From the NCBI GenBank assembly GCA_963837325.1, contig CAWIMV010000001.1:2914001-2978000 (forward strand): DNA of 64,000 bases. The letters are read 5' to 3'. Below the pieces are notes generated by a model. That model did not search any database. It saw nothing but the letters and a program-made list of their open reading frames with translations, and was not told the DNA's origin. This stretch comes from CAVQKZ01 sp963837325 (lineage in GTDB: Bacteria > Actinomycetota > Actinomycetes > Mycobacteriales > Jatrophihabitantaceae). Below are positions 35,305 to 44,081 of the stretch, in pieces. The position numbers and the translations under genes are program-made. Numbering within the stretch: position 1 is the first letter of the stretch; the number at the start of each line of letters is the position of its first letter.

Positions 35305-35827
35305 GTGCATGCCGGACTGCCCGGGTTGTCCCGGCTCGATCACATCGGATTCACGGTTCCCGACCTGGACCAGGCCCACAACTTCCTTGTCGACGTGTTG
35401 GGCTGCGAGTACATGTACACACTCGGGCCGTACCGCTCCGACGACAGCGACTGGATGAGCGAACACCTCAACGTTCATCCCCGCGCCGTCATGCAGAAGC
35501 TGCACTTCTACCGGGTCGGTGGCCAAGCCGTCTTCGAGGTTTTTCAGTACTCCGCGCCCGACCGGCACGTCGACCAACCCCGCAACTCCGACGTCGGTGG
35601 CCACCACGTGGCGTTCTACGTCGACGACCTCGACACGGCGGTGGCCTATCTGCGCGACCGCGGGGTGCAGGTCTGCGGCGAACCGACTGCCAGTTCCGGA
35701 CCGTCGCGAAGGCCAGCGGTGGATCTACTTCCTCGCACCCTGGGGAATGCAGTTCGAGCTGGTGTCCTACCCCGACGGCAAGGCGTTCGATCGGATGGCC
35801 CAAGCATCGGGCGACGGTTCCGGATGA
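35305..35827 (+). pseudogene. VOC-family (glyoxalase/dioxygenase) protein, frameshifted
   Basis: The gene encodes a single vicinal-oxygen-chelate domain: LDHIGFTVPDLDQAHNFLVD at the start with a metal His, HHVAFYVDDLDTAVAYLRDR in the middle, and WIYFLAPWGMQFELVSYPDG at the end with the metal Glu. The last part is in another frame. One extra base at 35704 explains the break and would restore a 173-residue protein ending in an ATGA overlap with the GntR gene. As read, translation continues into the GntR gene as a 399-codon fusion. The GTG start has a TTGGAGG Shine-Dalgarno. Confidence 0.75.
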
Positions 35828-36504
35828 CCACGGCTGATGTAGAGCCGCGCACGGGCACGCCCACAGCCACCAGTTCGCGGATCGCGGCCTACCTGCGCCA
35901 GCAGATCTTGACCGGAGCCATCGGTCCGGGCGAACGGATCCGCCAGGAGGACATCGCCGAGCGGCTCGGCGCCAGTCGGCTGCCGGTGAGAGAAGCGCTG
36001 CGCATGCTCGAAGCCGAAGGCCTCACCGAGCTGGAGATGAACAAGGGCGCCCGCGTGCCCGCACTCGACATGCACGAGGTCGACGTGATGTACCAGATGC
36101 GCGAACGCCTGGAGCCCCTAGCCATCACGGAGAGCCTTCCGCATCTGACAGAGGACCACCTCGCCGAGCTCGCCGATATCCAGGTTCGCATCGAGTCCAA
36201 CAGCGACATCGGCGCCTTCCTGGACCTGGACCGGCAGTTCCACCTGCTCAGCTACTCCGGTTGCGCCATCGAGCAATTGCTGTCCAGCGTGACCCGCTTG
36301 TGGAACTCCACACAGCACTACCGTCGCGCCTTCATGATGATCAGCGGCCCCGGTCGTCGTTGGATCGTCAACGCCGAGCACCGCTTGGTGCTCGACGCGA
36401 TCCACCGCCGGGACGCGGTCGACGCCGATCGCTACCTGTCCGGCCACATTCGTCGTACACGCATCGAGCTTTCCAAACACCCTGAGGTGTTCAGGCGGCC
36501 TTAG
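35824..36504 (+). CDS. GntR-family transcriptional regulator (FCD domain)
   Basis: A 226-residue regulator. The winged helix covers about 15-80 (ILTGAIGPGERIRQEDIAER, LGASRLPVREALRMLEAEGL) and an FCD domain follows, with likely metal ligands in DLDRQFHLLSYSG and NAEHRLVLDAIHRRDAVDA. The ATG at 35824 overlaps the end of the repaired VOC frame. Two TGGATCCA palindromes in the upstream promoter region are the obvious operators; it probably controls both the VOC-gntR unit and the divergent E1-E2 operon. Confidence 0.9.
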   Translation: MTTADVEPRTGTPTATSSRIAAYLRQQILTGAIGPGERIRQEDIAERLGASRLPVREALRMLEAEGLTELEMNKGARVPALDMHEVDVMYQMRERLEPLAITESLPHLTEDHLAELADIQVRIESNSDIGAFLDLDRQFHLLSYSGCAIEQLLSSVTRLWNSTQHYRRAFMMISGPGRRWIVNAEHRLVLDAIHRRDAVDADRYLSGHIRRTRIELSKHPEVFRRP

Positions 36505-36510
36505 GTTCTT

Positions 36511-36529
36511 GGCCGAGGCAGCCTCGGCC
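36511..36529. terminator. Bidirectional hairpin between convergent genes
   Basis: GGCCGAGG and CCTCGGCC form an 8-bp stem with a three-base loop between the GntR stop (36504) and the flavocytochrome stop (36539). It suits termination in both directions; no long T run is present on either side. Confidence 0.5.
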
Positions 36530-36538
36530 CGGTACCAG

Positions 36539-38353
36539 TCATCGCCGGCTGTCCAGGGCCGCCTGTAAGGATTGGGCGTACGCGCCGCTGGTGTACGTAG
36601 CGCCGCTCACCGTGTCGATGTCGGCCGTACCCGCCGCAATTGCCTCCCGACGCAGGATCGGCACGGACATGGCGCTGAGTTGGCGGGAGCGGGCGTTCAC
36701 GTTGGGCAACATGAGCGGCCGGACATCGACGAGCCGCCCGTCGCGCAGCACCGCCTCGACCTGCACGTTGCTGTAGAGGGTGCGCTGGACGCTTCCGACG
36801 ATTGTCACGACGTTGGGCGTCCGCGCGTCGCTGCCTCCCGCACCGGCTTCGACCGAGACCGCTCGGGGCGCCTGAACGCCGCTCGCTGCCGACGGACTAC
36901 GACCAGCTGGTTCGACGAAATTTGTTCGCAGCCCCAACGCTGTTCCCAGACCCAGCGCGACCATCGACGCCGCGACGACTTGACGGCCGACGCCCGAGGC
37001 GGGGGCGGCGAGATCGAACGATTCCCAGTGGATATTGCGCGCGGGCACGTTAACTGATCGCAGGGTGCTCGTCACCGTCGCGGCCATAGCCGGCGGGGCA
37101 CACAAGAAGACGTCGTGCGCGGCGAGGTCCGGCAGGAGAGTGAGGAGCGCGGCCGCACCGAGCGGATCCCCGAGGTCTTGGCTGCGTCCGACCAGATAAT
37201 TGATGGACGCCCCCCGCTCCAGCGCGAGGGCGTCGAGTTCAGTCCGGAATATCAGCTCCCGTTGGGTCCGGCAGCGATAGATCAAGGTGAGTTCACCCGG
37301 GCCCGTCGGCATCGACTCGAACAAGGCCCGTAGTGGGGCGATTCCGATACCGCCCGCGATGAGCAACACCTTGCGTTGGCGTCGTCGGGCGGCGGTGAGG
37401 GTGCCGAACGGGCCTTCCGCGACGACGCGGGTCCCGGGCGCGAGATCACGCAGCGCACGAGTGTGGTCGCCCAACGGCTTGACGGTAAATCGCAGGCCGT
37501 CGGCGTGCGGCGGGGCAGAAAGGGAAAAAGGATGACTCTGGTACCACCTTCGCGCGGTCAGGAATCGCAGCCGGAAGAACTGCCCCGACTCCGCACCCAG
37601 CCGGGCCAGATCCGCACCATGCACGGCGACGGAGATCGCGCCGCCGGGTTCACCGACGACCCGACCCACCGTCAGACGCCGCCGCATCCCCTGCAGAGCC
37701 GGTCGGGCGAATCGGTAGTAGCAGACGGCCACGCCCACCGCGACGTACAGCGCGCTCCATGCGACGCGAGCGGCCGTGTCACGAACGAAGTCCGCGCCGT
37801 TCGCGAACTGGTGACTGAATGCGAGTGCGACGGCGACGTAGGTGAGCAGGTGCAGGTAGTACCAGACCTCATACCCGAGCCGCTGCCGGGCGGTGCGCGC
37901 AGAAGCGATACCGACCAAAATGAGGAGGGCGGCACCGACGGCCGCAAGCAGCACATCCGGATACTCCCGGAGCAGGATCGACGCCTGGTCGGGCACAGAG
38001 ACCCGCGCCGAGCGGGCGTAACCCCAGATGACGCTGACGATATGGATCAGCACCAACAGGAGCGTGTAGCGACCAGCGCGCGCGTGCCAACGGGCCAACC
38101 GATCCGCCCCGACCAGCCGTTCGAGCGGTGGGATGCGGGCCATCAGGGCAATCAACATGATGATCGCGTAGCCGGCCATCAGGCCGCTCAGCCGGGCGAC
38201 GGCCAGGACGTAGTCGTTCGCGCTACTCAGGCCGTGCGGCGTGTGCGCGAACCACATCACCGCGACTGCCGCTGCGCCTGCTCCGACGGCGCAGAGGATA
38301 AGCCGGGGCCCGGTCAGGGGGATCGCACCGGCCACGCCGCGGACTCGCTCCAC
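36539..38353 (-). CDS. Ferric reductase-like flavocytochrome with FAD/NAD and FMN-binding domains
   Basis: About 604 residues with three modules in one chain. The N-terminal half has six or so membrane helices with haem-ligand-type histidines (LARWHARAGRYTLLLVLIHI; YYLHLLTYVAVALAFSHQFA), the ferric-reductase transmembrane fold. Then comes a ferredoxin-NADP reductase-like part (FAD site RWYQSHPFSLS; NAD site LLIAGGIGIAPLRALFE). After another hydrophobic helix an FMN-binding domain ends the protein, with the covalent-FMN motif DTVSGATYTSG. It would pass electrons from NAD(P)H through haem to an extracytoplasmic flavin. The start is uncertain; GTG at 38353 is the first one downstream of the operator at 38365, and a GTG at 38335 is possible. 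Confidence 0.85.
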   Translation of the reverse strand: MERVRGVAGAIPLTGPRLILCAVGAGAAAVAVMWFAHTPHGLSSANDYVLAVARLSGLMAGYAIIMLIALMARIPPLERLVGADRLARWHARAGRYTLLLVLIHIVSVIWGYARSARVSVPDQASILLREYPDVLLAAVGAALLILVGIASARTARQRLGYEVWYYLHLLTYVAVALAFSHQFANGADFVRDTAARVAWSALYVAVGVAVCYYRFARPALQGMRRRLTVGRVVGEPGGAISVAVHGADLARLGAESGQFFRLRFLTARRWYQSHPFSLSAPPHADGLRFTVKPLGDHTRALRDLAPGTRVVAEGPFGTLTAARRRQRKVLLIAGGIGIAPLRALFESMPTGPGELTLIYRCRTQRELIFRTELDALALERGASINYLVGRSQDLGDPLGAAALLTLLPDLAAHDVFLCAPPAMAATVTSTLRSVNVPARNIHWESFDLAAPASGVGRQVVAASMVALGLGTALGLRTNFVEPAGRSPSAASGVQAPRAVSVEAGAGGSDARTPNVVTIVGSVQRTLYSNVQVEAVLRDGRLVDVRPLMLPNVNARSRQLSAMSVPILRREAIAAGTADIDTVSGATYTSGAYAQSLQAALDSRR

Positions 38354-38364
38354 GCTGCCTACAA

Positions 38365-38378
38365 TACAATCGTTTGTA
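38365..38378. promoter_or_regulatory. LacI-type palindrome 1 (TACAATCGTTTGTA)
   Basis: 14-bp palindrome, symmetric at 12 positions, between the divergent flavocytochrome and aldo/keto reductase genes. It has the central CG and TGNAANCGNTTNCA-like plan of LacI-family operators and matches five other sites in the window. Confidence 0.65.
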
Positions 38379-38402
38379 CTATCTCGGTCCGGAGGCCATC
38401 TC

Positions 38403-39245
38403 TTGTCAACGCACGCGCCCTCGGCCATCCCCCTGATTGGCCTCAACAACGGTGTCGCCATACCGCAGTTGGGATGCGGAGTATTCCGCGTCGTTGACGC
38501 GGAACCGGTCGTCTCGGCTGCCCTGCAGGCCGGTTACCGGTTGATCGATACCGCTGCGTCGTACAACAACGAAACCAGCGTCGGCCGGGCCGTCCGCACG
38601 GCCGACGTGGATCGCGACGCCCTGTTCATCACGACCAAACTCGCCAATTCGGATCAGGGTTACGATGCCAGTCTTAGGGCGTTCGACGCGAGCCTGAAGC
38701 GACTGGACCTGGAGGTTGTCGACCTCTACCTGGTGCACTGGCCGATGCCGGCCAAAGGCCGCTATCTCGACACCTGGCGCGCCTTCGAGCAGATCTACGC
38801 ATCGGGCCGGGCCCGCGCGGTAGGCGTATGCAACTTCACCGAGGAACACTTGCGCCGACTGGCCGAGAACAGCGATCTGGTGCCGGCGGTCAACCAGATC
38901 GAGCTTCATCCCGGTTACCCGCAGGCCGCACTGCGCGCGGCCAACGCCTCACTCGGCGTGATCACCGAAGCATGGAGTCCGCTTGGCCGAGGAGCGGCGC
39001 TGTTGGACCGGCCCGAGGTGGTGTCGATAGCCGTGGCACACGGGCGGACCCCGGCCCAGGTGGTGTTGCGATGGCATCTCGACGAGGGGCATGCCGTCGT
39101 AGCCAAGTCGGCCGATCCACTGCGACTGCGGAGCAATCTCAATGTGTTCGACTTCGCGCTGAGCGAGCACGAGCAGTCGGTGCTGGCCAACCTGCCGGGG
39201 CCGGGACGGGTCGGCCCGGACCCGCTGACCTTCGACGAGCACTGA
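38403..39245 (+). CDS. Aldo/keto reductase
   Basis: A 280-residue AKR of the 2,5-diketo-gluconate reductase-like group. The catalytic tetrad is visible: Asp in LIDTAASYNNE with Tyr next to it, Lys in FITTKLAN and His in YLVHWPMP. The NADPH-binding end reads VVAKSADPLRLRSN. A TTG start is chosen because CGGAGG lies seven bases upstream; longer readings would run through the operator and the divergent promoter. It reduces or oxidises a carbonyl in the pathway. Confidence 0.88.
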   Translation: MSTHAPSAIPLIGLNNGVAIPQLGCGVFRVVDAEPVVSAALQAGYRLIDTAASYNNETSVGRAVRTADVDRDALFITTKLANSDQGYDASLRAFDASLKRLDLEVVDLYLVHWPMPAKGRYLDTWRAFEQIYASGRARAVGVCNFTEEHLRRLAENSDLVPAVNQIELHPGYPQAALRAANASLGVITEAWSPLGRGAALLDRPEVVSIAVAHGRTPAQVVLRWHLDEGHAVVAKSADPLRLRSNLNVFDFALSEHEQSVLANLPGPGRVGPDPLTFDEH

Positions 39246-39261
39246 TCGGCACGGCCTGACG

Positions 39262-40233
39262 TCACACAGCCAGGATGAACTTTCCGACCGCGGCTCTGCT
39301 CTCGAACGCCCGGTGCGCCTCCGCCGCCCGCGCAAGCGGCAGTACCGCCGTCACATCGATGTCCACCGCGCCGCTGACGACGAGTTCGGCGGCACGTTCC
39401 AGACCTTCGCGAACCAACTGAGGCGCACGAGCCGAGAGCTGACCGTTCGACAGCCCGACGTAGCCGATGCAATGAGCGCGCATCCACTCCGCGTCCGGGA
39501 GGGTCTGCGCCTCACGCGAGATATTGCTGTAGGAAACGAGCCGTCCGAACGGCGCGAGGATCTCGAGCGACCGAGCCTGTACCTGCCCACCGATCGGGTC
39601 GAGCACGACGTCCACCCCCGCCCCATCGGTCAGTTTGGGTACGCGCTTGTCGAAGTCGGAATAGGTCATCACCTCGAGGTAGCCGTGTCGGCGCGCAAAA
39701 TCCGCCTTGGCGAGGTCACCGACAGTGCCGAACAGCCTGACGCCCGGCACCGCACTCAGCAGCTGCCCGACGACGGCGCCAACGCCACCGGCAGCCGCGT
39801 GCAGCAGCACGGTCTCGCCAGGAAGCACACGCGCCGCCCGCTCAATGAGATTGACAGCGAGGGGCACGGTCACGAGCATCCCGCCGGCTTGCGGCTTGCC
39901 GGCGAAGCTGTCCGGCAGCCCCACGGTGAATTCCTCCGCCGCGACGGCCACCTCGGCATAGGCGTGGCCGCGAGTGAAGGCGGCGACTCGCTGGCCCACC
40001 GCGAATCGGTGGGCACCAGGGCCAGTTCGGCGCACGGTCCCACTGACCTCGACGCCAGGGATGAACGGCACGACCCCAAGACCGTCCCCTACCCGGTTGC
40101 GCACGTCGGTGTAGTTCACACCGACGAACTCGACCGTGATGGACAGCTCCCCAGCTCCAGGCTCGGGCTCCGCGACATCCTCGATCTGCAACACGTCCGG
40201 GCCGCCCAGACGATGTACGACGACCGCCTTCAT
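39262..40233 (-). CDS. Zinc-independent quinone oxidoreductase-like MDR protein
   Basis: A 323-residue medium-chain reductase. The N-terminus MKAVVVHRLGGPDVLQIEDV and the substrate segment GVNYTDVRNRVGDG are typical of the NADPH:quinone reductase group, and the cofactor motif is HAAAGGVGAVVGQLL (about 143). No zinc-binding cysteines are present. It converges on the AKR gene and shares a promoter region, with a LacI-type site, with the FAD dehydrogenase gene. Confidence 0.88.
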   Translation of the reverse strand: MKAVVVHRLGGPDVLQIEDVAEPEPGAGELSITVEFVGVNYTDVRNRVGDGLGVVPFIPGVEVSGTVRRTGPGAHRFAVGQRVAAFTRGHAYAEVAVAAEEFTVGLPDSFAGKPQAGGMLVTVPLAVNLIERAARVLPGETVLLHAAAGGVGAVVGQLLSAVPGVRLFGTVGDLAKADFARRHGYLEVMTYSDFDKRVPKLTDGAGVDVVLDPIGGQVQARSLEILAPFGRLVSYSNISREAQTLPDAEWMRAHCIGYVGLSNGQLSARAPQLVREGLERAAELVVSGAVDIDVTAVLPLARAAEAHRAFESRAAVGKFILAV

Positions 40234-40297
40234 GCGCCAACTCCTTCGGCAATCTGCTCGTGCACACCGTGGAAAACGTCCGCCTGGCAGTCTTGTC

Positions 40298-40311
40298 TGC
40301 AATCGGTTGCT
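40298..40311. promoter_or_regulatory. LacI-type palindrome 2 (TGCAATCGGTTGCT)
   Basis: Member of the six-site set, with the 12-bp core GCAATCGGTTGC. It lies 65 bases upstream of the MDR gene and 76 bases upstream of the FAD dehydrogenase gene, so it can control both. Confidence 0.65.
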
Positions 40312-40386
40312 GTGCAACAGTGACAACCAACGCCCGGCGCGGAAATTTCCTCGCCCAGGGCTCTCTACGTCGAAAGCGGATCGTGC

Positions 40387-41995
40387 ATGAATTTCGACAT
40401 CGTGGTTGCCGGAGCGGGACATAACAGCCTTATTGCGGCGTGCTATCTGGCCAAGGCCGGATATCGGTGCCAGGTGTTGGATGCACGGCACATACCTGGC
40501 GGCGGAGCAGCAACGGAAGAGATACTGGAACCCGGGTTCTTCATCGACAGCTGCTCGACCGGACACACGCTGATACGCGCGAATCCGCTTCTGGTCGACG
40601 ACGAACTCGGCCTCGTGCGTGACTTCGGGCTGAGCTATCTCGAGCCCGATCCCGTCGCCCACGTCGGTTTTCCCGACGGCGAACAGCTCACCATGTATCT
40701 CGACTTCGAGCGCACCGTCGAACAGATTGCGCGATTCAGCCGGGCGGACGCCGACGCGTACCGACGGATGGCGCACGAGTACGACGCCGTCAAAGCGCTG
40801 TTCACGGAAGCCCAGTTCACCCCTATCGGCTTCGGCCCGTCACTGGATCAGCGGCTGGCCGCGCACCCGGCGGGCAAGACCTGGGCCCGGCGCCGTGCGA
40901 TGAGCGCATGGGACGTTATTCGTTACGAGTTCAGCGACCGCCACGTGCAGTCGTTCATGCTCTGGATGGCGTTCCAGACGTTCGTCCTCTACGACATGCC
41001 TGGCACGGGCATGCTGGCCTATTCCATATTCGCTCGGCAGGCCCGGAGCTGGTCGATCCCCGTCGGCGGTTCGGGTCAGCTCACCGGCGCACTCGTCCGC
41101 TACCTCGAAGCGCACGGCGGCGAGGTGCTGTGCGACAAGCAGGTGAGCCGGTTGATCGTCGAGGACGGTCGTTGCGCCGGGGTGGAGACCGACGGACGGC
41201 GCGCAGTACCGCGCCGAGCGGGCCGTGCTCTCGACGATCCACGTCAAGCACTTGATCGACATGGCACCTGGATCAGCCTGGCCAGAGGAATTTCGCTACG
41301 GCGTGGACACCTATCAGGTCGGGATACCCGGCTTCGCGGCCTACTTCGCCACCACAGTGCCGCCGGTCTTCGAGACTCCAGAGGGCGGCGTGTCGGCCGT
41401 GTCCGCGGGCATCGTCGGCTGGCCGGAGGATCTCATCGCGCTCAGCGCCGACATCCGGCTGGAGCGCTACATCGATACGGTGCCGTGGTTGCTGGTGGCA
41501 ACGCCCAGCCTCGTGGATCCGTCGCGCGCCCCTGAAGGCATGCACACCGTCAAGCTGCTGAGCCCTCAGGCCTATCGCCTGCCCGAGGGCGCACAGTCGT
41601 GGGACATCGTGAAAGAGCAGGTCGCACGGCGGCAGCTCGAGCGACTGCGCGAGTTCGCGCCGACGTTCACCGATGACGCAATCGTCAGCCACCTCGTCAA
41701 GGCGCCACCCGACATCGAACGATCCAACATCCACATGGTGCATGGCGCTTTCCACGGCGGCGACCGCGGCCCGGCGTTCAGCGGACCACTGCGCCCGGCT
41801 CCGGGTTGGGCCGCGCACCGGATGCCGATCCCCGGGCTCTACCAGACGGGCGGGACAACACACCCCGGCGGCTCGATCACCGGCGCCCCCGGCCGAAACG
41901 CGGCGATCGTGCTGCTGCAGGATCTCGGCCTGGAACTGGCTGACGTCGTTGCCGCCCCGGAGGGCACTGTCGGCGTACCGTCCGGCGTTGCCTGA
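40387..41995 (+). pseudogene. FAD-dependent oxidoreductase (phytoene dehydrogenase-like), frameshifted
   Basis: The N-terminal FAD motif is DIVVAGAGHNSLIAACYLAK, followed by RHIPGGGAATEE, as in the CrtI/NAD(P)-binding Rossmann amine-oxidase-like group. The C-terminal flavin motif is GLYQTGGTTHPGGSITGAPG. The reading frame breaks at 41197, where one base is extra (TDG then GAQYRAERAVLST in the next frame). Removing it gives a 535-residue protein of normal length. The enzyme would desaturate or dehydrogenate a hydrophobic or cyclic substrate. Confidence 0.8.
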
Positions 41996-42043
41996 GCGCT
42001 GGCCGCACGCTTGGGGCTACGCCGGCGCCGAGGTCGGCGAGGA

Positions 42044-43021
42044 TCAGGTCCGGTCGAGGTCGACGAGGCCGGCTGCTCGCAGATCGGCGGTGAGTTCTTG
42101 TAGCTCGGCTGTGGTCAGCTGGCTCAGCGGGGCTCGGACCGCGCCTCCTGACAGGCCGAGCAACCCGGCCCACCCCTTGATGTAGGGCACCGGGTTGACC
42201 CGATCGCGGGCCCAGCGACCGTGCAGCCATTTGGTCGCGAGCTCGCGCACCGGCGCGAGCGTTGCCGAGACCTCCGCGGCCTTGTCGAACTCACCCGAAA
42301 GCGCCAGCTCGGTGTACTCGCGCATCGGCTGCCAATCCGCGGTCTGGTACAGGAACGGCGCGGCAGAGGACATGAAGACCCGCTGGTTGTGATCACGCAT
42401 GTTTTCCAGCCACGCAGTTTCGTTCGGCTCACAGACCATGATCCGGTCGCCGACCAGCGCGAGTATCTCCAAATAGTGGGCGTGATCATGCCCGACCTTG
42501 ATCCCGCAGACGTTCTCAACGTCGGCGAGCCGGTCGATCAGATCCAGTGGCAGGGACACCCCCGAGTAGCTGGTGTCGAACAGCCACACGCCGATGTCGA
42601 CCGCGTTCAGCACCTCGGCGAACCAGGCCGCCAAACCGTCTTCGGATCCCACTGGGTAGTAGGGATTGATGACGACGGCGAAGTCGGCGCCGGCCTCCGT
42701 CGCATGTCTGGTCAGCTCGATCGTGTCGCGGGCGCTGTGGTGGCCGGTATGCGCGAGCACCGGACAGCGCCCACGGCACGCCGCCACGATCAGCTCCACC
42801 ACTCGGCGTCGTTCCGGCATGCTCAACGACCAGAACTCTCCCATCACGCCGGTGCAGAAAATTCCGTCGACACTGAGCTGGCCGGTCAACCGCTCGATGT
42901 CGCGGCCGAGTGCGTCCTCGTCGACATCGCCCGACGCCGCAAAAGGCGTGGTGATGGCGGCCCACAGTCCGCTGAACGACTCGCGGGCCGCCCGCTTGGC
43001 ATCCGCCCTCACGTAGTCCAT
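42044..43021 (-). CDS. Dihydrodipicolinate synthase-family aldolase/lyase
   Basis: A 325-residue TIM-barrel lyase. The Schiff-base Lys is in NVCGIKVGHDH (about 180) and the phosphate- or carboxylate-binding GxxGE is in CTGVMGEFW (about 58). The usual YNxP tyrosine motif is FDTSYSG here, so it is not the lysine-biosynthesis enzyme but one of the catabolic aldolase/dehydratase/hydratase-aldolase members. It is the last gene of the liv operon. Confidence 0.87.
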   Translation of the reverse strand: MDYVRADAKRAARESFSGLWAAITTPFAASGDVDEDALGRDIERLTGQLSVDGIFCTGVMGEFWSLSMPERRRVVELIVAACRGRCPVLAHTGHHSARDTIELTRHATEAGADFAVVINPYYPVGSEDGLAAWFAEVLNAVDIGVWLFDTSYSGVSLPLDLIDRLADVENVCGIKVGHDHAHYLEILALVGDRIMVCEPNETAWLENMRDHNQRVFMSSAAPFLYQTADWQPMREYTELALSGEFDKAAEVSATLAPVRELATKWLHGRWARDRVNPVPYIKGWAGLLGLSGGAVRAPLSQLTTAELQELTADLRAAGLVDLDRT

Positions 43022-43031
43022 CTGTCGCCCC

Positions 43032-44081
43032 TCATAGCGTTTGCGCCAGCCAGTCGCCCACCATTGGGCGAGCCTTGAACCAGACGTTGTTGAGAATGTG
43101 GACGCCGTCGGGGTAAATCACCGTCGTCGTGGCGCCCGGCAGCTCCGCGGCGATCTTTTCCGCGTTCGAAGGCGGCGACATCGCGTCGAGTTCCCCGTAG
43201 ACCTGCAGGACTGGCACGGACACCCCGTCGAGCACACCCTGCAGGGTGATCGACTCCATCAACGCGGCGGGGTCTGCTCCGAGATATTGGTACTGGCCCA
43301 ACTGGGTCAGCGGCTCCATGGTCGCGAAGCGCCCGGCCGGCGTGTACCAGCTGGAGATCGACACGACCGCGCGGATTCGACTGTCGGTCGCGGCGGCCCG
43401 CAGGGCGAATAGACCCCCGTATGAGATCCCAGCGGCGGCGATGCGTTCTGCGTCGATGTCGGATCGGGCCGCGAGCGAATCAAGCATCGCGACGACGGCC
43501 AGCTCGTAGTCCGGGCGCATCTTCATCTCGAGACTCACCAGGCCCTGGCCCGGCCCGTCGAAGGCGGCAACCGCGACGCCACGACGCAGGATGTGCTGCG
43601 CGAGATCGAAAAGTTCCTCCTTGGTCGAGTCCGCGCCGGGTAACAGCAGGACCAACGGCGGGCGAGTCACGCCAGGCGGCAGCTGCAGATAACCGGGCAG
43701 GCTGACTCCGTCGAATTCGACGGACAGCAGTTCCATTTTCGGTGTGACGAGGGGTGCGGCCTTTTCCCATGCGGCGGCCATGTTCTGCAGCGCAGCGCGG
43801 AACTGCTGTTGATCGTGGGTGAACATGAAGCTGGCCCAGTGGTAGAACAATCCTGCCTTGATATAAGCCTCGCCGGCGCTCAGCGAACGCTGCTGCTCGG
43901 CGGCCTGGTCGCCACGTGCGACGTGTTCGGCGGCACGGGCGCTCCACTGCCCGCACCACTGCTCGTAGTCCACGATGCTCCCGCGCAGCTGCTCGAACTC
44001 CCATGGCGCGACGAAGTTCGACAGGATTCGCCAGGTGAACCGGCGATACATCGATTCGAGTCGGTCGTCCGTCGTGGTCAC
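43032..44081 (-). CDS. Alpha/beta hydrolase, 2,6-dihydroxypseudooxynicotine hydrolase-like
   Basis: A 349-residue serine hydrolase with a long helical N-terminal lid (about 1-125). The oxyanion segment is LLLPGADSTKEELFD, the nucleophile is in AAGISYGGLFALRA (Ser about 221), the acid is in YGELDAMSPP and the His is in PDGVHILNN. This layout and the PGxDSxKEE motif fit the C-C bond hydrolase of nicotine catabolism and its relatives. A second such protein is encoded at 56456. The GTG overlaps the acyl-CoA dehydrogenase stop. Confidence 0.8.
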   Translation of the reverse strand: MTTTDDRLESMYRRFTWRILSNFVAPWEFEQLRGSIVDYEQWCGQWSARAAEHVARGDQAAEQQRSLSAGEAYIKAGLFYHWASFMFTHDQQQFRAALQNMAAAWEKAAPLVTPKMELLSVEFDGVSLPGYLQLPPGVTRPPLVLLLPGADSTKEELFDLAQHILRRGVAVAAFDGPGQGLVSLEMKMRPDYELAVVAMLDSLAARSDIDAERIAAAGISYGGLFALRAAATDSRIRAVVSISSWYTPAGRFATMEPLTQLGQYQYLGADPAALMESITLQGVLDGVSVPVLQVYGELDAMSPPSNAEKIAAELPGATTTVIYPDGVHILNNVWFKARPMVGDWLAQTL

